Shown here: in pieces, positions 17,908-26,526 of the stretch
How the letters are laid out: each line of letters starts with the position of its first letter
How positions within the stretch are numbered: the first letter of the stretch is position 1
Source of the DNA: Dongia_B soli
GTDB lineage: Bacteria > Pseudomonadota > Alphaproteobacteria > Dongiales > Dongiaceae
Reading direction: 5' to 3'
Assembly (NCBI RefSeq): GCF_034044715.1
Contig: NZ_JAXCLW010000001.1
Location: forward strand, 558,001 to 622,000
Length of the DNA: 64,000 bases
Made by a program: the position numbers and the translations under genes
The notes under the pieces: model-generated
Seen by the model: only the letters and a program-made list of their open reading frames with translations
The model's database searches: none
What the model was told of the DNA's origin: nothing

Positions 17908-18467
17908 TATCCAACCCCTTTCATGGCGAACTGCAGCTTCTGCAGCTTGGTTTTCAGCGAACTATCGATCATGCGGCTGCCGATCCGGACGATCAGGCCA
18001 CCGAGCAAACTGGGATCTACCTTGACATCGATGGCGACCTTGCCGCCGACCACGCGCTTGATCGCGTCGCTGACGGCTGCCTGTTGCGCATCGGTAAGCG
18101 GCCGCGCCGCGGTGACCTCGGCGGTCATCTCGCCACGCTTGTCGGCCAGCCTCTTCTGGAAGGCCTTGATCACCGCCGGCACCGCGAAGAGCCGGCGGTT
18201 CTGGGCGACGAGGCCGATGAATTTCTGGGTGAGTTCGCCGAAACCAGCGGCCTTCAATACCGCCGCCATCGCCTTGCCCTGTTCGGCGCGGCTAAGGACC
18301 GGACTGTTGATGAGGCGCTTCAAATCGGCGCTGTCGGCGACCATCTTCGCCAAAGCGGCAAGATCCGTCGCAACCGCATCCAGTTGATGCTTGCTCTCAG
18401 CCAATTCGAACAGCGCCGCGGCGTAACGCGTCGCCAGCCCGCCTTGCTCAGATGTCTGGGCTGCCAA
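17907..18467 (-). CDS. atpH: F1 ATP synthase delta subunit
   Basis: Delta (OSCP-like) peripheral stator subunit, 186 residues with the start chosen. LATRYAAALFELAES is the typical N-terminal helix of the family; LLGGLIVRIGSRMIDSSLKTKL is the C-terminal signature that binds the b-subunit stalk. The start is taken as TTG at 18467 because GGGGGC precedes it by four bases and the length then matches the family; an upstream ATG at 18608 would add 47 residues unlike delta subunits. It is the first gene of atpHAGDC. The F0 genes (atpIBEF) are not nearby, as is usual in alphaproteobacteria. Confidence 0.95.
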   Translation of the reverse strand: MAAQTSEQGGLATRYAAALFELAESKHQLDAVATDLAALAKMVADSADLKRLINSPVLSRAEQGKAMAAVLKAAGFGELTQKFIGLVAQNRRLFAVPAVIKAFQKRLADKRGEMTAEVTAARPLTDAQQAAVSDAIKRVVGGKVAIDVKVDPSLLGGLIVRIGSRMIDSSLKTKLQKLQFAMKGVG

Positions 18468-18790
18468 TTTCTGCCCCCGTCCCTGGTTGGTCGTCGGATA
18501 AACGATGTGTGATCGTCTTAACTTTCCCGACTTTCGCCCCCAAAGACGATCGTCAGGACAGCCCTGCACAGCCCTATGGAAGCGTGAAAGGCGTGCGGTG
18601 TGTAACACAACCTGTCAGGGTCTGCAACAGCACCGCGGGGGTAGCATTAACGGATTGAAATATAATCGTAAACATCAAAAAACAGCGGGTCGCGATAAGC
18701 CTGCAGTAGGGCCTGCGACGAGGCGTCCCATGGAGGCTTCACATGCGCCGCCCCGCCTCCGGTTGCAACGCAGCTGCTTGGTTAACGCTA
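18468..18790 (-). other. Leader and promoter region of the atp operon
   Basis: A 323-base gene-free stretch between a GST gene and atpH, both on the minus strand. It holds a weak candidate promoter (18599-18627) and, in the predicted leader, a 9-bp inverted repeat GATCGTCTT (18511-18519) and AAGACGATC (18543-18551) with a 23-base loop. No RNA gene or small coding sequence was recognised. Confidence 0.5.
18599..18627 (-). promoter_or_regulatory. Candidate promoter of atpHAGDC
   Basis: On the minus strand TTGCAG, 17 bases, TACACA. Each hexamer matches the sigma-70 consensus at only three positions, but the TTG and the spacing are right and it lies about 130 bases before atpH. Confidence 0.3.
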
Positions 18791-19465
18791 TCAGCGATGC
18801 AATGCGGCAGAAAGCTCCCTGTCGGCAGCGGCGATATCCGCTGCGACCGCGCCGAAAGCCGGACGCTGCAAAAGCCGCGCATACCAGGCGGCGAGACGTG
18901 GAAACTTTTCCAAAGCCGGGCCACCCAGACGCTGGGCGAAGAGCACCGTCATGAAAAGGGCGATATCGGCCACGGACAAATCTCCGCAGAAAAAGTCGCC
19001 GCCCGCCAGCCGCTTATCCAATTCCGCCAGTTGGTCGCGGAGCGCCGACTCAGCTTCCAGCCCCGCCCGGTCCCGCTCCGCCTGCCGCGCTGCATCGGGA
19101 TGCGGCGGCTCGGTCCGATAGAGCAGGTTTCGCACCGGCGCGAAAAGAATCTCGTCCGCCGTCAGCTCCAGGAGCCGACAATGCGCCCGGGCGTGGACAC
19201 CCACCGGATATAAGGCGGGCCGAGGATAGGCCTCCTCGAGATATTCGAAGATAACGGTGGAATCGAAAAGCGTCAGATCGCCGTCGACCAGCACCGGCAC
19301 CTGGCGTTTCGGATTGGCGGCCAAGACTGCGGGGTGGCGTGGCTCATAACCCCGCGCTTGGCTGAACGGCACGAGGATCCGTTCGAAAGCCTGGCCTTTT
19401 TCCAGCAACGCGATTTCCACCTTGCGGGAAAACAGGCTCAATGGGCCGAGATAAAGCCGGATCAT
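18791..19465 (-). CDS. Glutathione S-transferase family protein
   Basis: Third GST-fold gene of the window, 224 residues. The N-terminal domain has SLFSRKVEIALLEKG, placing a Ser (residue 13) where the beta/omega-type catalytic residue lies; RQVPVLVDGDLTLFDSTVIFEYL carries the cis-Pro and the Asp-Ser pair for glutathione binding. DLSVADIALF is the domain-2 capping motif. The C-terminus is unremarkable. It lies 64 bases upstream of the glycosyltransferase stop in the transcribed direction and is oriented with atp genes, between priA and atpH. Substrate unknown. Confidence 0.87.
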   Translation of the reverse strand: MIRLYLGPLSLFSRKVEIALLEKGQAFERILVPFSQARGYEPRHPAVLAANPKRQVPVLVDGDLTLFDSTVIFEYLEEAYPRPALYPVGVHARAHCRLLELTADEILFAPVRNLLYRTEPPHPDAARQAERDRAGLEAESALRDQLAELDKRLAGGDFFCGDLSVADIALFMTVLFAQRLGGPALEKFPRLAAWYARLLQRPAFGAVAADIAAADRELSAALHR

Positions 19466-19529
19466 CGCTCGTCATCCTCGTGTCGGAATCGACGAAGAGA
19501 ACAATAAGAGAACGGAGAGGCTGGCGCAA

Positions 19530-20393
19530 CTATTCCCCGAGCGGTTCGCCAGCCAATCCAGCGACGAAGGCATGGAATTCAGTCGACCGGTCCGCCTGCC
19601 AGGCAGTGGCGAACCGGCCGTTCATCCGGCGCCAGGAATGGAAGACTCCGGCAGCGGCGTCGAAATGCGGCTTGGCAATCGCCGTCGCACCAGCGCGGAT
19701 GAGGGCGATCAATTGTTCGTAGCCGGCATCGATGCGATGGATGAAATGGTCACTATGGGACAACGATTGCTGGCGTATCCGCAATGTATAAATGGCATCC
19801 GCCGCATAGGGTGCCGCACCGCCAGCCAGGGCCAGGCTTTCGAGATCATAGAGGACGTCCTCGGCGAGCAGATCCTGCCACTGCCTGGCGGGATCAAGCC
19901 GTGTCACGCCATGCAGCGATCCATAGGCGGCGGCGAATTCCTCGAAGCCGATCGTCGCCTGATGATCGCGCGCCGGAATAGACCGCAATTCCACTCCCTG
20001 CCAATCGGTAATGGCGGTGCGGCCATAAGCTGTGCCGTGGCGTTCCGCCAGCGGCAACAGGCGCGACAGATAATTCGGCGACCAGCAATCATCGGCATCG
20101 AGCACGGCAATGAAGCGGCCGCGCGCCGCCGCGGTCGCCCGGTTCCGCGCTTTCGCCGGCCCGGTCGGCGCGGCGACCGGCGCAATCAACCGGATGCGCG
20201 GATCGCATTGCGCCAGGAAGGCGTAATCATCCGGCTCGTCCGGCGCCACCACGATTTCGAAATCCTGATGCTGCTGCGCCACCACGCTGGCGATCGCCGT
20301 CTCGATGAATTCCCGCGCCTGATAGGCAGCGATGATCACCGACACATCCGGCTGTCTTTGCTCCCGTCTCGCCTCACGCATCATCCCGCTCAC
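19530..20393 (-). CDS. Family 2 glycosyltransferase
   Basis: A cytosolic GT-A fold glycosyltransferase of 287 residues. PDVSVIIAAYQAREFIETAI is the nucleotide-binding start of family GT2, and FIAVLDADDCW gives the metal-binding DxD (DADD) motif after the conserved A-R-N-R (AKARNRA) stretch. The acceptor cannot be predicted. Its start overlaps the stop of priA (ATGA), so it is translated from the priA transcript, an unexpected pairing. No membrane segment is seen and no other polysaccharide genes are adjacent. Confidence 0.88.
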   Translation of the reverse strand: MSGMMREARREQRQPDVSVIIAAYQAREFIETAIASVVAQQHQDFEIVVAPDEPDDYAFLAQCDPRIRLIAPVAAPTGPAKARNRATAAARGRFIAVLDADDCWSPNYLSRLLPLAERHGTAYGRTAITDWQGVELRSIPARDHQATIGFEEFAAAYGSLHGVTRLDPARQWQDLLAEDVLYDLESLALAGGAAPYAADAIYTLRIRQQSLSHSDHFIHRIDAGYEQLIALIRAGATAIAKPHFDAAAGVFHSWRRMNGRFATAWQADRSTEFHAFVAGLAGEPLGE

Positions 20394-22621
20394 ATGAAAC
20401 TATAAGGATCGATATCGATCTGGATCGCCGGATCACCCTTCCGCCCCTTGCCGTCCAGCCAACGGCGCAGCACCGCCTGTGGCGCCACATCGCGCCGACA
20501 TTTCACCAGAAAACGCCGCCGATGGCGACCGCGCAAAACGGCCAAAGGTGCGGGCGCCGGCCCCAGGATGCTCACGCCTTCCATCTGCGGCATGCTGCGC
20601 GCCAGGTCACGGCACAGATCGTCGACCGCCGCTTCCTGGCTGCCGGCCACGATGACGGCCGCCAGCCGGCCGAAAGGCGGCATGCCGACCATGGCGCGGT
20701 CATCGGCCTCGGCCGCCAGAAAACCCTCGCGGTCGCCCGACGCCAGAGCCTGCATCACCGGCCGGTCGGGATCATAGGTCTGCAGATAGACCTGGCCCGG
20801 TTTGCTGCCGCGCCCGGCGCGACCGGCCACCTGATGCAGCAGCTGAAATGTTCGCTCCGCTGCGCGCAGATCGCCGCCATTGAGACCGAGATCGGCATCG
20901 ACCACGCCCACCAAGGTGAGATCGGGAAAATGATGGCCCTTGGCGATGATCTGGGTACCGATGATGAGGTCGATCTCACGGTCCTGGATGGCGCGCACCA
21001 GTTCGGCCGCCTTGGCCGGACCGGTCACCGTATCGCTGGTGAGGACGAGGCGCCGCGTCTCGGGAAAACGCATCGCCGCCTCTTCCGCCAATCGCTCGAC
21101 ACCGGGACCGCAAGCGGCGAAGCCACCGGTGGAACCGCAATTCGCACAGCTCGACGGCATCTGCGTGCTGAAGCCGCAATGATGACACTGCAGCCGCTGA
21201 TGAAAGCGATGCTCCACCAGCCAGGCAGTGCAATGCGGACATTGCAGGCGATGGCCGCAATCGCGGCACAAGGTAAGCGGCGCATAGCCACGGCGATTAA
21301 GAAACAGCAAGGCCTGCTCACCGGCGGCCAGGGTCTGTTCCAAGGCAGCCAATAAGGTTGGCGAAAGCCAGCTCGACCGCGGCGGCTTATCGCGCCGCAG
21401 ATCTACGAGATGCATGCTCGGCAATTGCGCGCCGCCATGACGATCCGGCAGATGCAAGGCGCGATACTTGCCGCTCTCGACATTGGTAAGGCTCTCAAGC
21501 GACGGCGTCGCCGAAGCTAGGGCGACCGGTATTTGTCCGAGATGCGCCCGCACCACTGCCATATCGCGGGCCTGATAGATGACACCGTCCTCCTGCTTGA
21601 AGGCCGCTTCATGCTCTTCATCGACGATGATCAGGCCGAGATCGGGATAAGGCAGGAAGAGAGCCGAGCGCGCGCCGACCACCACCTTGGCCTTGCCGTA
21701 CAATACGGCACGCCAGGTCAGGCGGCGCTCGAGCCCGGTCAGTTCCGAATGCCATTGCGCCGGCAGCGCCCCAAAGCGCGCTTCGAAACGGCGCAGCCAC
21801 TGCGCGCCAAGGGCGATTTCCGGCAGCAGGACCAGCGCCTGCTTTCCTTGCGCGAGACACGCGGCGATCGCTTCGAAATAGACTTCCGTCTTGCCCGAAC
21901 CGGTCACACCATCCAGCAAGGTGGCGCTATAGCTGTCAGCCCGCACGGCCTCGCACAAGCGATCTGCAGCATATTGCTGTTCCGGCGACAGAAGCGGTCC
22001 CTGCCGCGCTTGGTCCGGCTCGCCAAAGGGCAAGGGCAAGGGCATTGCCACTGACTCGATCAAACCACGCTCCGCCATCTGCCGAATGACGCTGACACTG
22101 ACAGCGGCTTCCTTCGCCAGTTCGGTCGATTGCATCGGCGGGCGCTCGCGCAACGCCGCAAGCACGCGCTGCCGTTGCGGGCTCAATTTTTCCGCGGAAG
22201 ACATGGCGGCCTCGCTACAACGCCAGGTGGTCAAGGATCGCGGTGGCTGGAATGCATCAGCCACGCTCATCGCCATCCGTAGCACAGCACCGGGCGCCGC
22301 CATGCAATAGGACGAGACCCAATCGACGAAACGCCGCGTCACCTCCGGCATCGGCGGCACGTCGAGCCGCGCGATGACGTCCTTCACGCGGTTTGCGGCA
22401 ATATCGCCGTTGCCCTCCTGCCAGACCACGCCGATCAGGCTGCGCTTGCCGAGCGGCACTTCGACGAAATCGCCCGGTTGCAGCTGAAGATGCGCGGGGC
22501 AACGATAGTCGTAAATGCCGCCAGGCGTGCCGCCCAGAGGCAAAGGCAGCAGGACGCCGACGCGGCGATCGACTGCCGGTTCGGTCATCAAGGGCTCGGC
22601 AATCACAGTGTCATCCGACAT
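20390..22621 (-). CDS. priA: Primosomal protein N' (replication restart helicase PriA)
   Basis: Superfamily-2 3'-5' DNA helicase of 743 residues that reloads the replisome at stalled forks. The N-terminal DNA-binding region shows FVEVPLGKRSLIGVVW. The helicase core has Walker A DGVTGSGKTEV, DEEH box (IIVDEEHEAAFKQ), SATPS motif and motif VI QVAGRAGRG. Eight cysteines in four CxxC pairs (CRDCGHRLQCPHC, CHHCGF, CANCGS) form the two zinc sites for PriB/replisome contacts. In many alphaproteobacteria priA adjoins atpH and the fsa-type transaldolase; here a GST and a GT2 gene lie between priA and atpH, and the transaldolase on the other side is decayed. Confidence 0.97.
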   Translation of the reverse strand: MSDDTVIAEPLMTEPAVDRRVGVLLPLPLGGTPGGIYDYRCPAHLQLQPGDFVEVPLGKRSLIGVVWQEGNGDIAANRVKDVIARLDVPPMPEVTRRFVDWVSSYCMAAPGAVLRMAMSVADAFQPPRSLTTWRCSEAAMSSAEKLSPQRQRVLAALRERPPMQSTELAKEAAVSVSVIRQMAERGLIESVAMPLPLPFGEPDQARQGPLLSPEQQYAADRLCEAVRADSYSATLLDGVTGSGKTEVYFEAIAACLAQGKQALVLLPEIALGAQWLRRFEARFGALPAQWHSELTGLERRLTWRAVLYGKAKVVVGARSALFLPYPDLGLIIVDEEHEAAFKQEDGVIYQARDMAVVRAHLGQIPVALASATPSLESLTNVESGKYRALHLPDRHGGAQLPSMHLVDLRRDKPPRSSWLSPTLLAALEQTLAAGEQALLFLNRRGYAPLTLCRDCGHRLQCPHCTAWLVEHRFHQRLQCHHCGFSTQMPSSCANCGSTGGFAACGPGVERLAEEAAMRFPETRRLVLTSDTVTGPAKAAELVRAIQDREIDLIIGTQIIAKGHHFPDLTLVGVVDADLGLNGGDLRAAERTFQLLHQVAGRAGRGSKPGQVYLQTYDPDRPVMQALASGDREGFLAAEADDRAMVGMPPFGRLAAVIVAGSQEAAVDDLCRDLARSMPQMEGVSILGPAPAPLAVLRGRHRRRFLVKCRRDVAPQAVLRRWLDGKGRKGDPAIQIDIDPYSFM

Positions 22622-22727
22622 CCGTCAATCCGTCATGGAGGACCACCATGCACCGACGATGCCGTCGCAACGCAGTGACGACAGTAAAGCGACCCGGTGA
22701 CAAACTGGCGGTTTCCGCCGGCATAGG

Positions 22728-22749
22728 CTAGACTCGGACTAGACTCGGA
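22728..22749. repeat. 11-bp perfect tandem duplication
   Basis: CTAGACTCGGA occurs twice without spacing in the priA/transaldolase intergenic region. It may be a trace of slippage or rearrangement next to the decayed gene; no regulatory role is evident. Confidence 0.8.
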
Positions 22750-22895
22750 AATGATTGATTCGACTGCTGCGATCGGCCGGCTTGAATCGTCGCCACCGGA
22801 TCGCAAGGCGGCACTTTAGCCGAGTGCAAGCTTTGCCGCCATCATACAACAATCGGGCCTGATCGCCGGATATCGCGGCAAGGACGGACAGAGTC

Positions 22896-23175
22896 ATGAA
22901 GTTCTTCATCGACACGGCCGATATCGGCACAGACGGCTTGCAACTGATTGCCGATGTGGTGCAGATCTATAACGCCTATCCCGATTTCGAGACGCAGGTG
23001 CTGGTGGCTTCGGTGCGCCACCCGATTCACGTCATCGAAGCCGCCAAGATGGGTGCCGACGTCGCGACCTTGCCACCATCGGTCTTGCGCCAGATGTTCA
23101 ATCATCCGGCTGCCCGAGAGAGGCTTGGCCGCGTTCCTGGCCGATTGGGCCAAGACGGGGCGATCAATTCTCTAA
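22896..23175 (+). pseudogene. Transaldolase/fructose-6-phosphate aldolase remnant
   Basis: The frame opens with MKFFIDTAD, the invariant start of the small (~215-residue) transaldolase/FSA family, and then jumps directly to the C-terminal third (GLQLIADVVQIY, FETQVLVASVRHPIHVIEAA, GADVATLPPSVLRQMFNHP). About 120 codons are missing, including the Schiff-base lysine and most of the barrel. A second lesion follows: after NHPAA the family sequence continues in the next frame (RGLAAFLADWAKTG, stop at 23173-23175), equal to one inserted or two deleted bases. Read without correction, the first frame ends at 23189. The start still has a purine-rich ribosome site. Position between priA and DUF484-xerC is the usual place of the intact gene, so this is an in-situ decay and not a transferred fragment. 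Confidence 0.9.
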
Positions 23176-23213
23176 TGATGATGCTGTGACGATTAGATTT
23201 CGGATGATGTCAG

Positions 23214-23954
23214 ATGGCGGATAAGGGCGATACGGCGGCGGGCGGTTCGAACACGAAGAAGGCCGCGAGCAATTTGCCGACGGCGGCGCAGGTCATCGCT
23301 TATCTGCGGCGCCATCCCGATTTCCTGTTGCGGCATCCGGAATTGCTGGATCTGCAGGAAGCACCGGCGCGCCATCAAGGCGGCACGGTGGTCGATTTGC
23401 AGCAGGCGATGGTGGAGAAGCTGCGCCGCGATGTAGCGCGGCTGCGCGCCGATCAGGATGAGATCATCGCCAACAGCCGGGACAATCTGAACACCCAGGA
23501 GCGCATCCATCAGGCGGCGCTCGCGCTGCTGGAAGCGGAAACCTTCGAGCAGTTCATCGAAATCGTCACCGGCGATCTGGTGCTGCTGCTGGATGTCGAT
23601 GTGGTCAATCTTTGCATCGAGATGACAGATCTCAGCTTCAACCGGCCGGCGGTGGACGGTGTTCTCATCCTGGAACGCGGCGCGGTCGATCGCATCATGG
23701 GTAAGAGCCGCGATGTTCTGTTACGTGACGATGTCGACGGCGATCCGGAAATCTTCGCGGGCTGTGCCGATATGGTCCGGTCCGACGCGCTGCTGCGTCT
23801 GCATATCAGCCCCGCGGCCCCGCATGGCCTGGTTGCTTTCGGCACCCGCCATCCCGGATATTTTCATCCCGGTCAGGCCACCGAGCTGCTGGGCTTTCTC
23901 GGTAAGATCATCGAATTCGGGATTCGCGCATGGCTGGATCTGCCGCCTCCGTGA
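23214..23954 (+). CDS. DUF484 family protein (GAF-like)
   Basis: A 246-residue protein of the DUF484 family, almost always encoded next to xerC. The family-typical N-terminus VIAYLRRHPDFLLRHPELL is present, followed by a coiled-coil-prone helix (about 55-95, MVEKLRRDVARLRADQDEI) and a GAF-like domain to the end with VAFGTRHPGYFHPGQATELL. No ligand or reaction is established. It begins 24 bases after the first-frame stop of the transaldolase remnant and its end overlaps the xerC start by 25 bases, so it is co-expressed with xerC. Confidence 0.9.
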   Translation: MADKGDTAAGGSNTKKAASNLPTAAQVIAYLRRHPDFLLRHPELLDLQEAPARHQGGTVVDLQQAMVEKLRRDVARLRADQDEIIANSRDNLNTQERIHQAALALLEAETFEQFIEIVTGDLVLLLDVDVVNLCIEMTDLSFNRPAVDGVLILERGAVDRIMGKSRDVLLRDDVDGDPEIFAGCADMVRSDALLRLHISPAAPHGLVAFGTRHPGYFHPGQATELLGFLGKIIEFGIRAWLDLPPP

Positions 23955-24952
23955 ATAAGGGTACTGACCTCTCTCTCCCCTCGGGGGAAGAGGCCGCTGC
24001 CGGCTTCGCCGTCGCTTCCGACCTGAAAGAGGCGATCGCCATCTGGCTTGGCTGGCTTGGCGATGAGCGCCGCGCCGCGGATTTGACGGTGGAGGCTTAT
24101 CGGCGCGACCTCGCCGATTTCCTCGGTTTCATCACCGGCCATCTCGGCGCGCAGCCCGATCTCGCCCAGATCGCCGGCCTTGGCCGCGCCGATTTTCGCG
24201 CCTGGATGGCCTCCCGATCGAGCCGCGGCTTACAGGCCAGCTCTACCGCGCGAGCCTTGAGCGCGATCAAGAGTTTCTATCGCCTCGCCATCAAGCGCGG
24301 CCTGATTGATCAGACCAGCCTGACAGCTTTACGGACGCCGAAACTGCCGCGCAGCCTGCCCAAGCCTTTGACCGCCCCCGAAGCAATGGAAGCTGTGTCC
24401 GCCATCGGCGATCAGCAACATGAAAGCTGGATCGGCAAGCGCGATATCGCGATCCTCACCCTGCTCTATGGCTGTGGTCTGCGGATCAGTGAAGCGCTCT
24501 CGCTCACCCGCGGCGACGTCCCGGCGCAGGATGGCAGAGCTCCGCATGGATTGGGGCTCCTGCGTATCCTTGGCAAGGGGCGCAAGGAACGCGTGGTGCC
24601 GATCCTGCCTGTGGTCGTCGCGGCGATTCGCGATTACCTCGCCGCGTGTCCCTATGGCGGCGATGCCGGCGACCCGCTTTTTGTCGGCGCCCGTGGCGGT
24701 GTGCTCAATCCGCGGCTGATCCAGCGGGCGATGCAGCAATTGCGCGCAGCGCTCGGCTTGCCGGAAACCGCCACACCGCATGCCCTGCGGCATTCTTTTG
24801 CCACCCATCTCCTGGCCGGCGGCGGCGATCTGCGTGCAATCCAGGAATTGCTCGGGCATGCCTCGCTCTCCACCACGCAGCGTTACACCGAGGTGGATGC
24901 CGCGCAGTTGATGGCGGTTTACAATGCCGCTCATCCGCGCGCGAAAAACTAA
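23930..24952 (+). CDS. xerC: Tyrosine recombinase XerC
   Basis: Site-specific recombinase of 340 residues that with XerD resolves chromosome dimers at dif. The N-terminal core-binding domain spans about 31-125. Catalytic residues are all visible: Arg185 in CGLRISEA, Lys216 in GKGRKERVVP, His284 and Arg287 in HALRHSFATHLL, His310 in LLGHASLSTTQ and the nucleophile Tyr319 in QRYTEV. The first ~30 residues are an extra N-terminal tail, so a slightly later start is possible, although the ATG at 23930 is the one overlapping DUF484. The neighbourhood (priA, fsa remnant, DUF484) supports XerC and not a phage integrase. The stop overlaps the convergent gene's stop by four bases. Confidence 0.93.
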   Translation: MAGSAASVNKGTDLSLPSGEEAAAGFAVASDLKEAIAIWLGWLGDERRAADLTVEAYRRDLADFLGFITGHLGAQPDLAQIAGLGRADFRAWMASRSSRGLQASSTARALSAIKSFYRLAIKRGLIDQTSLTALRTPKLPRSLPKPLTAPEAMEAVSAIGDQQHESWIGKRDIAILTLLYGCGLRISEALSLTRGDVPAQDGRAPHGLGLLRILGKGRKERVVPILPVVVAAIRDYLAACPYGGDAGDPLFVGARGGVLNPRLIQRAMQQLRAALGLPETATPHALRHSFATHLLAGGGDLRAIQELLGHASLSTTQRYTEVDAAQLMAVYNAAHPRAKN

Positions 24953-25926
24953 CCTGCCCGCATCCGGCGTTCCAGGAACAGCCAATCCACCAGGGCCGGC
25001 AAACCCAAAGCCGCATCGCGTGCCCGCTTCGTCACCGCCAGAGCCAGGGCCAGCGTCGGCGCGACGCCCAGCAAATGGCCAATCAAGAGAAAGGCGCCCT
25101 CTTGCGCGCCGAGCCCACCGGGAATGAGGAAAGCAAGCGCCCGCACCGTGCCGGCCATCACGTCGATCAACAGCGCCTCGACAACAGAAACCGGATGACC
25201 GAGCAGCAGCAGGACCGTCCAGGTTTCGCCGACCCGCAAAAGCCCGGCGGTCACATGCCAGAGGATATCTGCCGTTATCGCACCGTAGCGGCGATAAAGC
25301 GCTGCGAGATGCGCTGCCAGATCCTGCGCGGTGGCATCGACCGCTTCCAGGAGCCGATGCCATTTCGGCCGGCGCAATAAGCCGGCCGCACCCACCAACA
25401 GGCTGCGATGCTGGATTGCCAGCAGAAAAAGCAGTGGCACCACGGACAGCCCGATACCGATCACTGTTCCGGCAAAGCCGAATATTTGCCGTTGCCATAG
25501 CAGCAGGAAGCCGGCAGTCACCAGGATCACCCGCGCCGCCAAGGCGCCGGTGATATCGGCAATCAGGATTGCCGCTGTGGCGGGACCGGTGAGGGTGGAT
25601 TGAAGAGACCGCGCCGCGCGATGGGCAAGCCGGCCACGAACCACATTGCCCCCGATCTGCGCCATGGGTAGCAGATGGTTGACGGCCTCGCTGATCCAGC
25701 GTCCCTGGACCAGATACAAAAAGGGCAATCGTTCTGCCCGGCGATAGAGGCAGGCCCAACCTGCTGCACTGCTGAAGATCGAGGCGATGCGCCAAGGCAG
25801 AATGGCAAAGGCACCCCAGCCAATGCCGATAATGGCAGTGAGAATCGCTCCCAGGTCATGCTGCGCAAAGACGGCGATCAGAAAGACAACGCCGATTGCA
25901 AGGCCCCATATCCTAAGTCGTTTCAT
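24949..25926 (-). CDS. Lysylphosphatidylglycerol synthase-like membrane protein, HpnL type
   Basis: A polytopic inner-membrane protein of 325 residues with about eight hydrophobic helices, of the LPG_synthase_TM/UPF0104 superfamily. WISEAVNHLLPMAQIGGNVVRGRL and FLIPGGLGAQEGAFLLIGHLL broken here into their conserved cores (NxLLPxxQxGGxxVR and IPGGLGxxEG) match the HpnL group linked to hopanoid biosynthesis genes. No hopanoid cluster is in the window, so the name is a family-level call. The start is taken at ATG 25926; a TTG three codons upstream (25935) is an alternative. It lacks the catalytic C-terminal domain of MprF proteins. Confidence 0.75.
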   Translation of the reverse strand: MKRLRIWGLAIGVVFLIAVFAQHDLGAILTAIIGIGWGAFAILPWRIASIFSSAAGWACLYRRAERLPFLYLVQGRWISEAVNHLLPMAQIGGNVVRGRLAHRAARSLQSTLTGPATAAILIADITGALAARVILVTAGFLLLWQRQIFGFAGTVIGIGLSVVPLLFLLAIQHRSLLVGAAGLLRRPKWHRLLEAVDATAQDLAAHLAALYRRYGAITADILWHVTAGLLRVGETWTVLLLLGHPVSVVEALLIDVMAGTVRALAFLIPGGLGAQEGAFLLIGHLLGVAPTLALALAVTKRARDAALGLPALVDWLFLERRMRAG

Positions 25927-26025
25927 GATTGACAAAGGCTGCCGCCGCTATTTGCAGAATATCAGGCGCAAGTTATCGTGAGGGCGATCTTATCCTCGAT
26001 GAGAGGCATTGTAAGGGGGCAGGAA

Positions 26026-26526
26026 ATGCCGGAGAAGCCGGTGAAACTCCGCATGGAGCAAGTCCGCATCAGGCCGATCGCGGCGGCGGATGCCGATGCG
26101 GTCTGCACCATGTCGCTGAACTTCCGGCACTATCTGGAAGCGCTGGGTGATACTGACGACTATCAATTCGACCGTGAGCGTTATCTGACGGAGGGCTTTG
26201 GCGCCGATCCGGCTTTCGGCGGTTTCCTCGCGGAGCTGAACGGCCGGGCCGTCGGCTATTTGCTGCATTGCCCCTGTTATAACAGCGACCTCGCCTGTCG
26301 CGAGCTGATGGTGATCGATCTTTGGGTGGAGCCTGCCGGCCGACGCCATGGCGTCGGCAAGGCGCTGATGGAAGCTGCCTGCGACCTGGCGCGCCAACGC
26401 GGCGCCACCCGGCTGATCTGGTCGGTCTTCAAACCCAATCGTCTCGCCTATGACTTCTATCAGCGGATCGGCGGCGTCATGATCGAGGAACTCGATTGGA
26501 TGACCCTGCCCGTCAGCCGCGACTAG
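26026..26526 (+). CDS. GNAT family N-acetyltransferase
   Basis: A 166-residue acetyl-CoA-dependent N-acetyltransferase. The fold runs from VRIRPIAAADADAV through LMVIDLWVEPAGRRHGVGKALM, whose RRHGVG is the pyrophosphate-binding loop (Q/RxxGxG/A), to LIWSVFKPNRLAYDFYQRIGG, which has the C-terminal N-x-x-A-x-x-F-Y pattern. The substrate is unknown. The start at 26026 was preferred over 25978 because AGGGGGCAGGA directly precedes it. It is divergent from the HpnL-like gene and its end overlaps the convergent LysR gene by 14 bases. Confidence 0.88.
   Translation: MPEKPVKLRMEQVRIRPIAAADADAVCTMSLNFRHYLEALGDTDDYQFDRERYLTEGFGADPAFGGFLAELNGRAVGYLLHCPCYNSDLACRELMVIDLWVEPAGRRHGVGKALMEAACDLARQRGATRLIWSVFKPNRLAYDFYQRIGGVMIEELDWMTLPVSRD

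Noticed and set aside
24329..25795. 488-codon minus-strand frame across xerC and the HpnL-like gene
   Set aside because: It overlaps two convincing genes in other frames and resembles no known protein.
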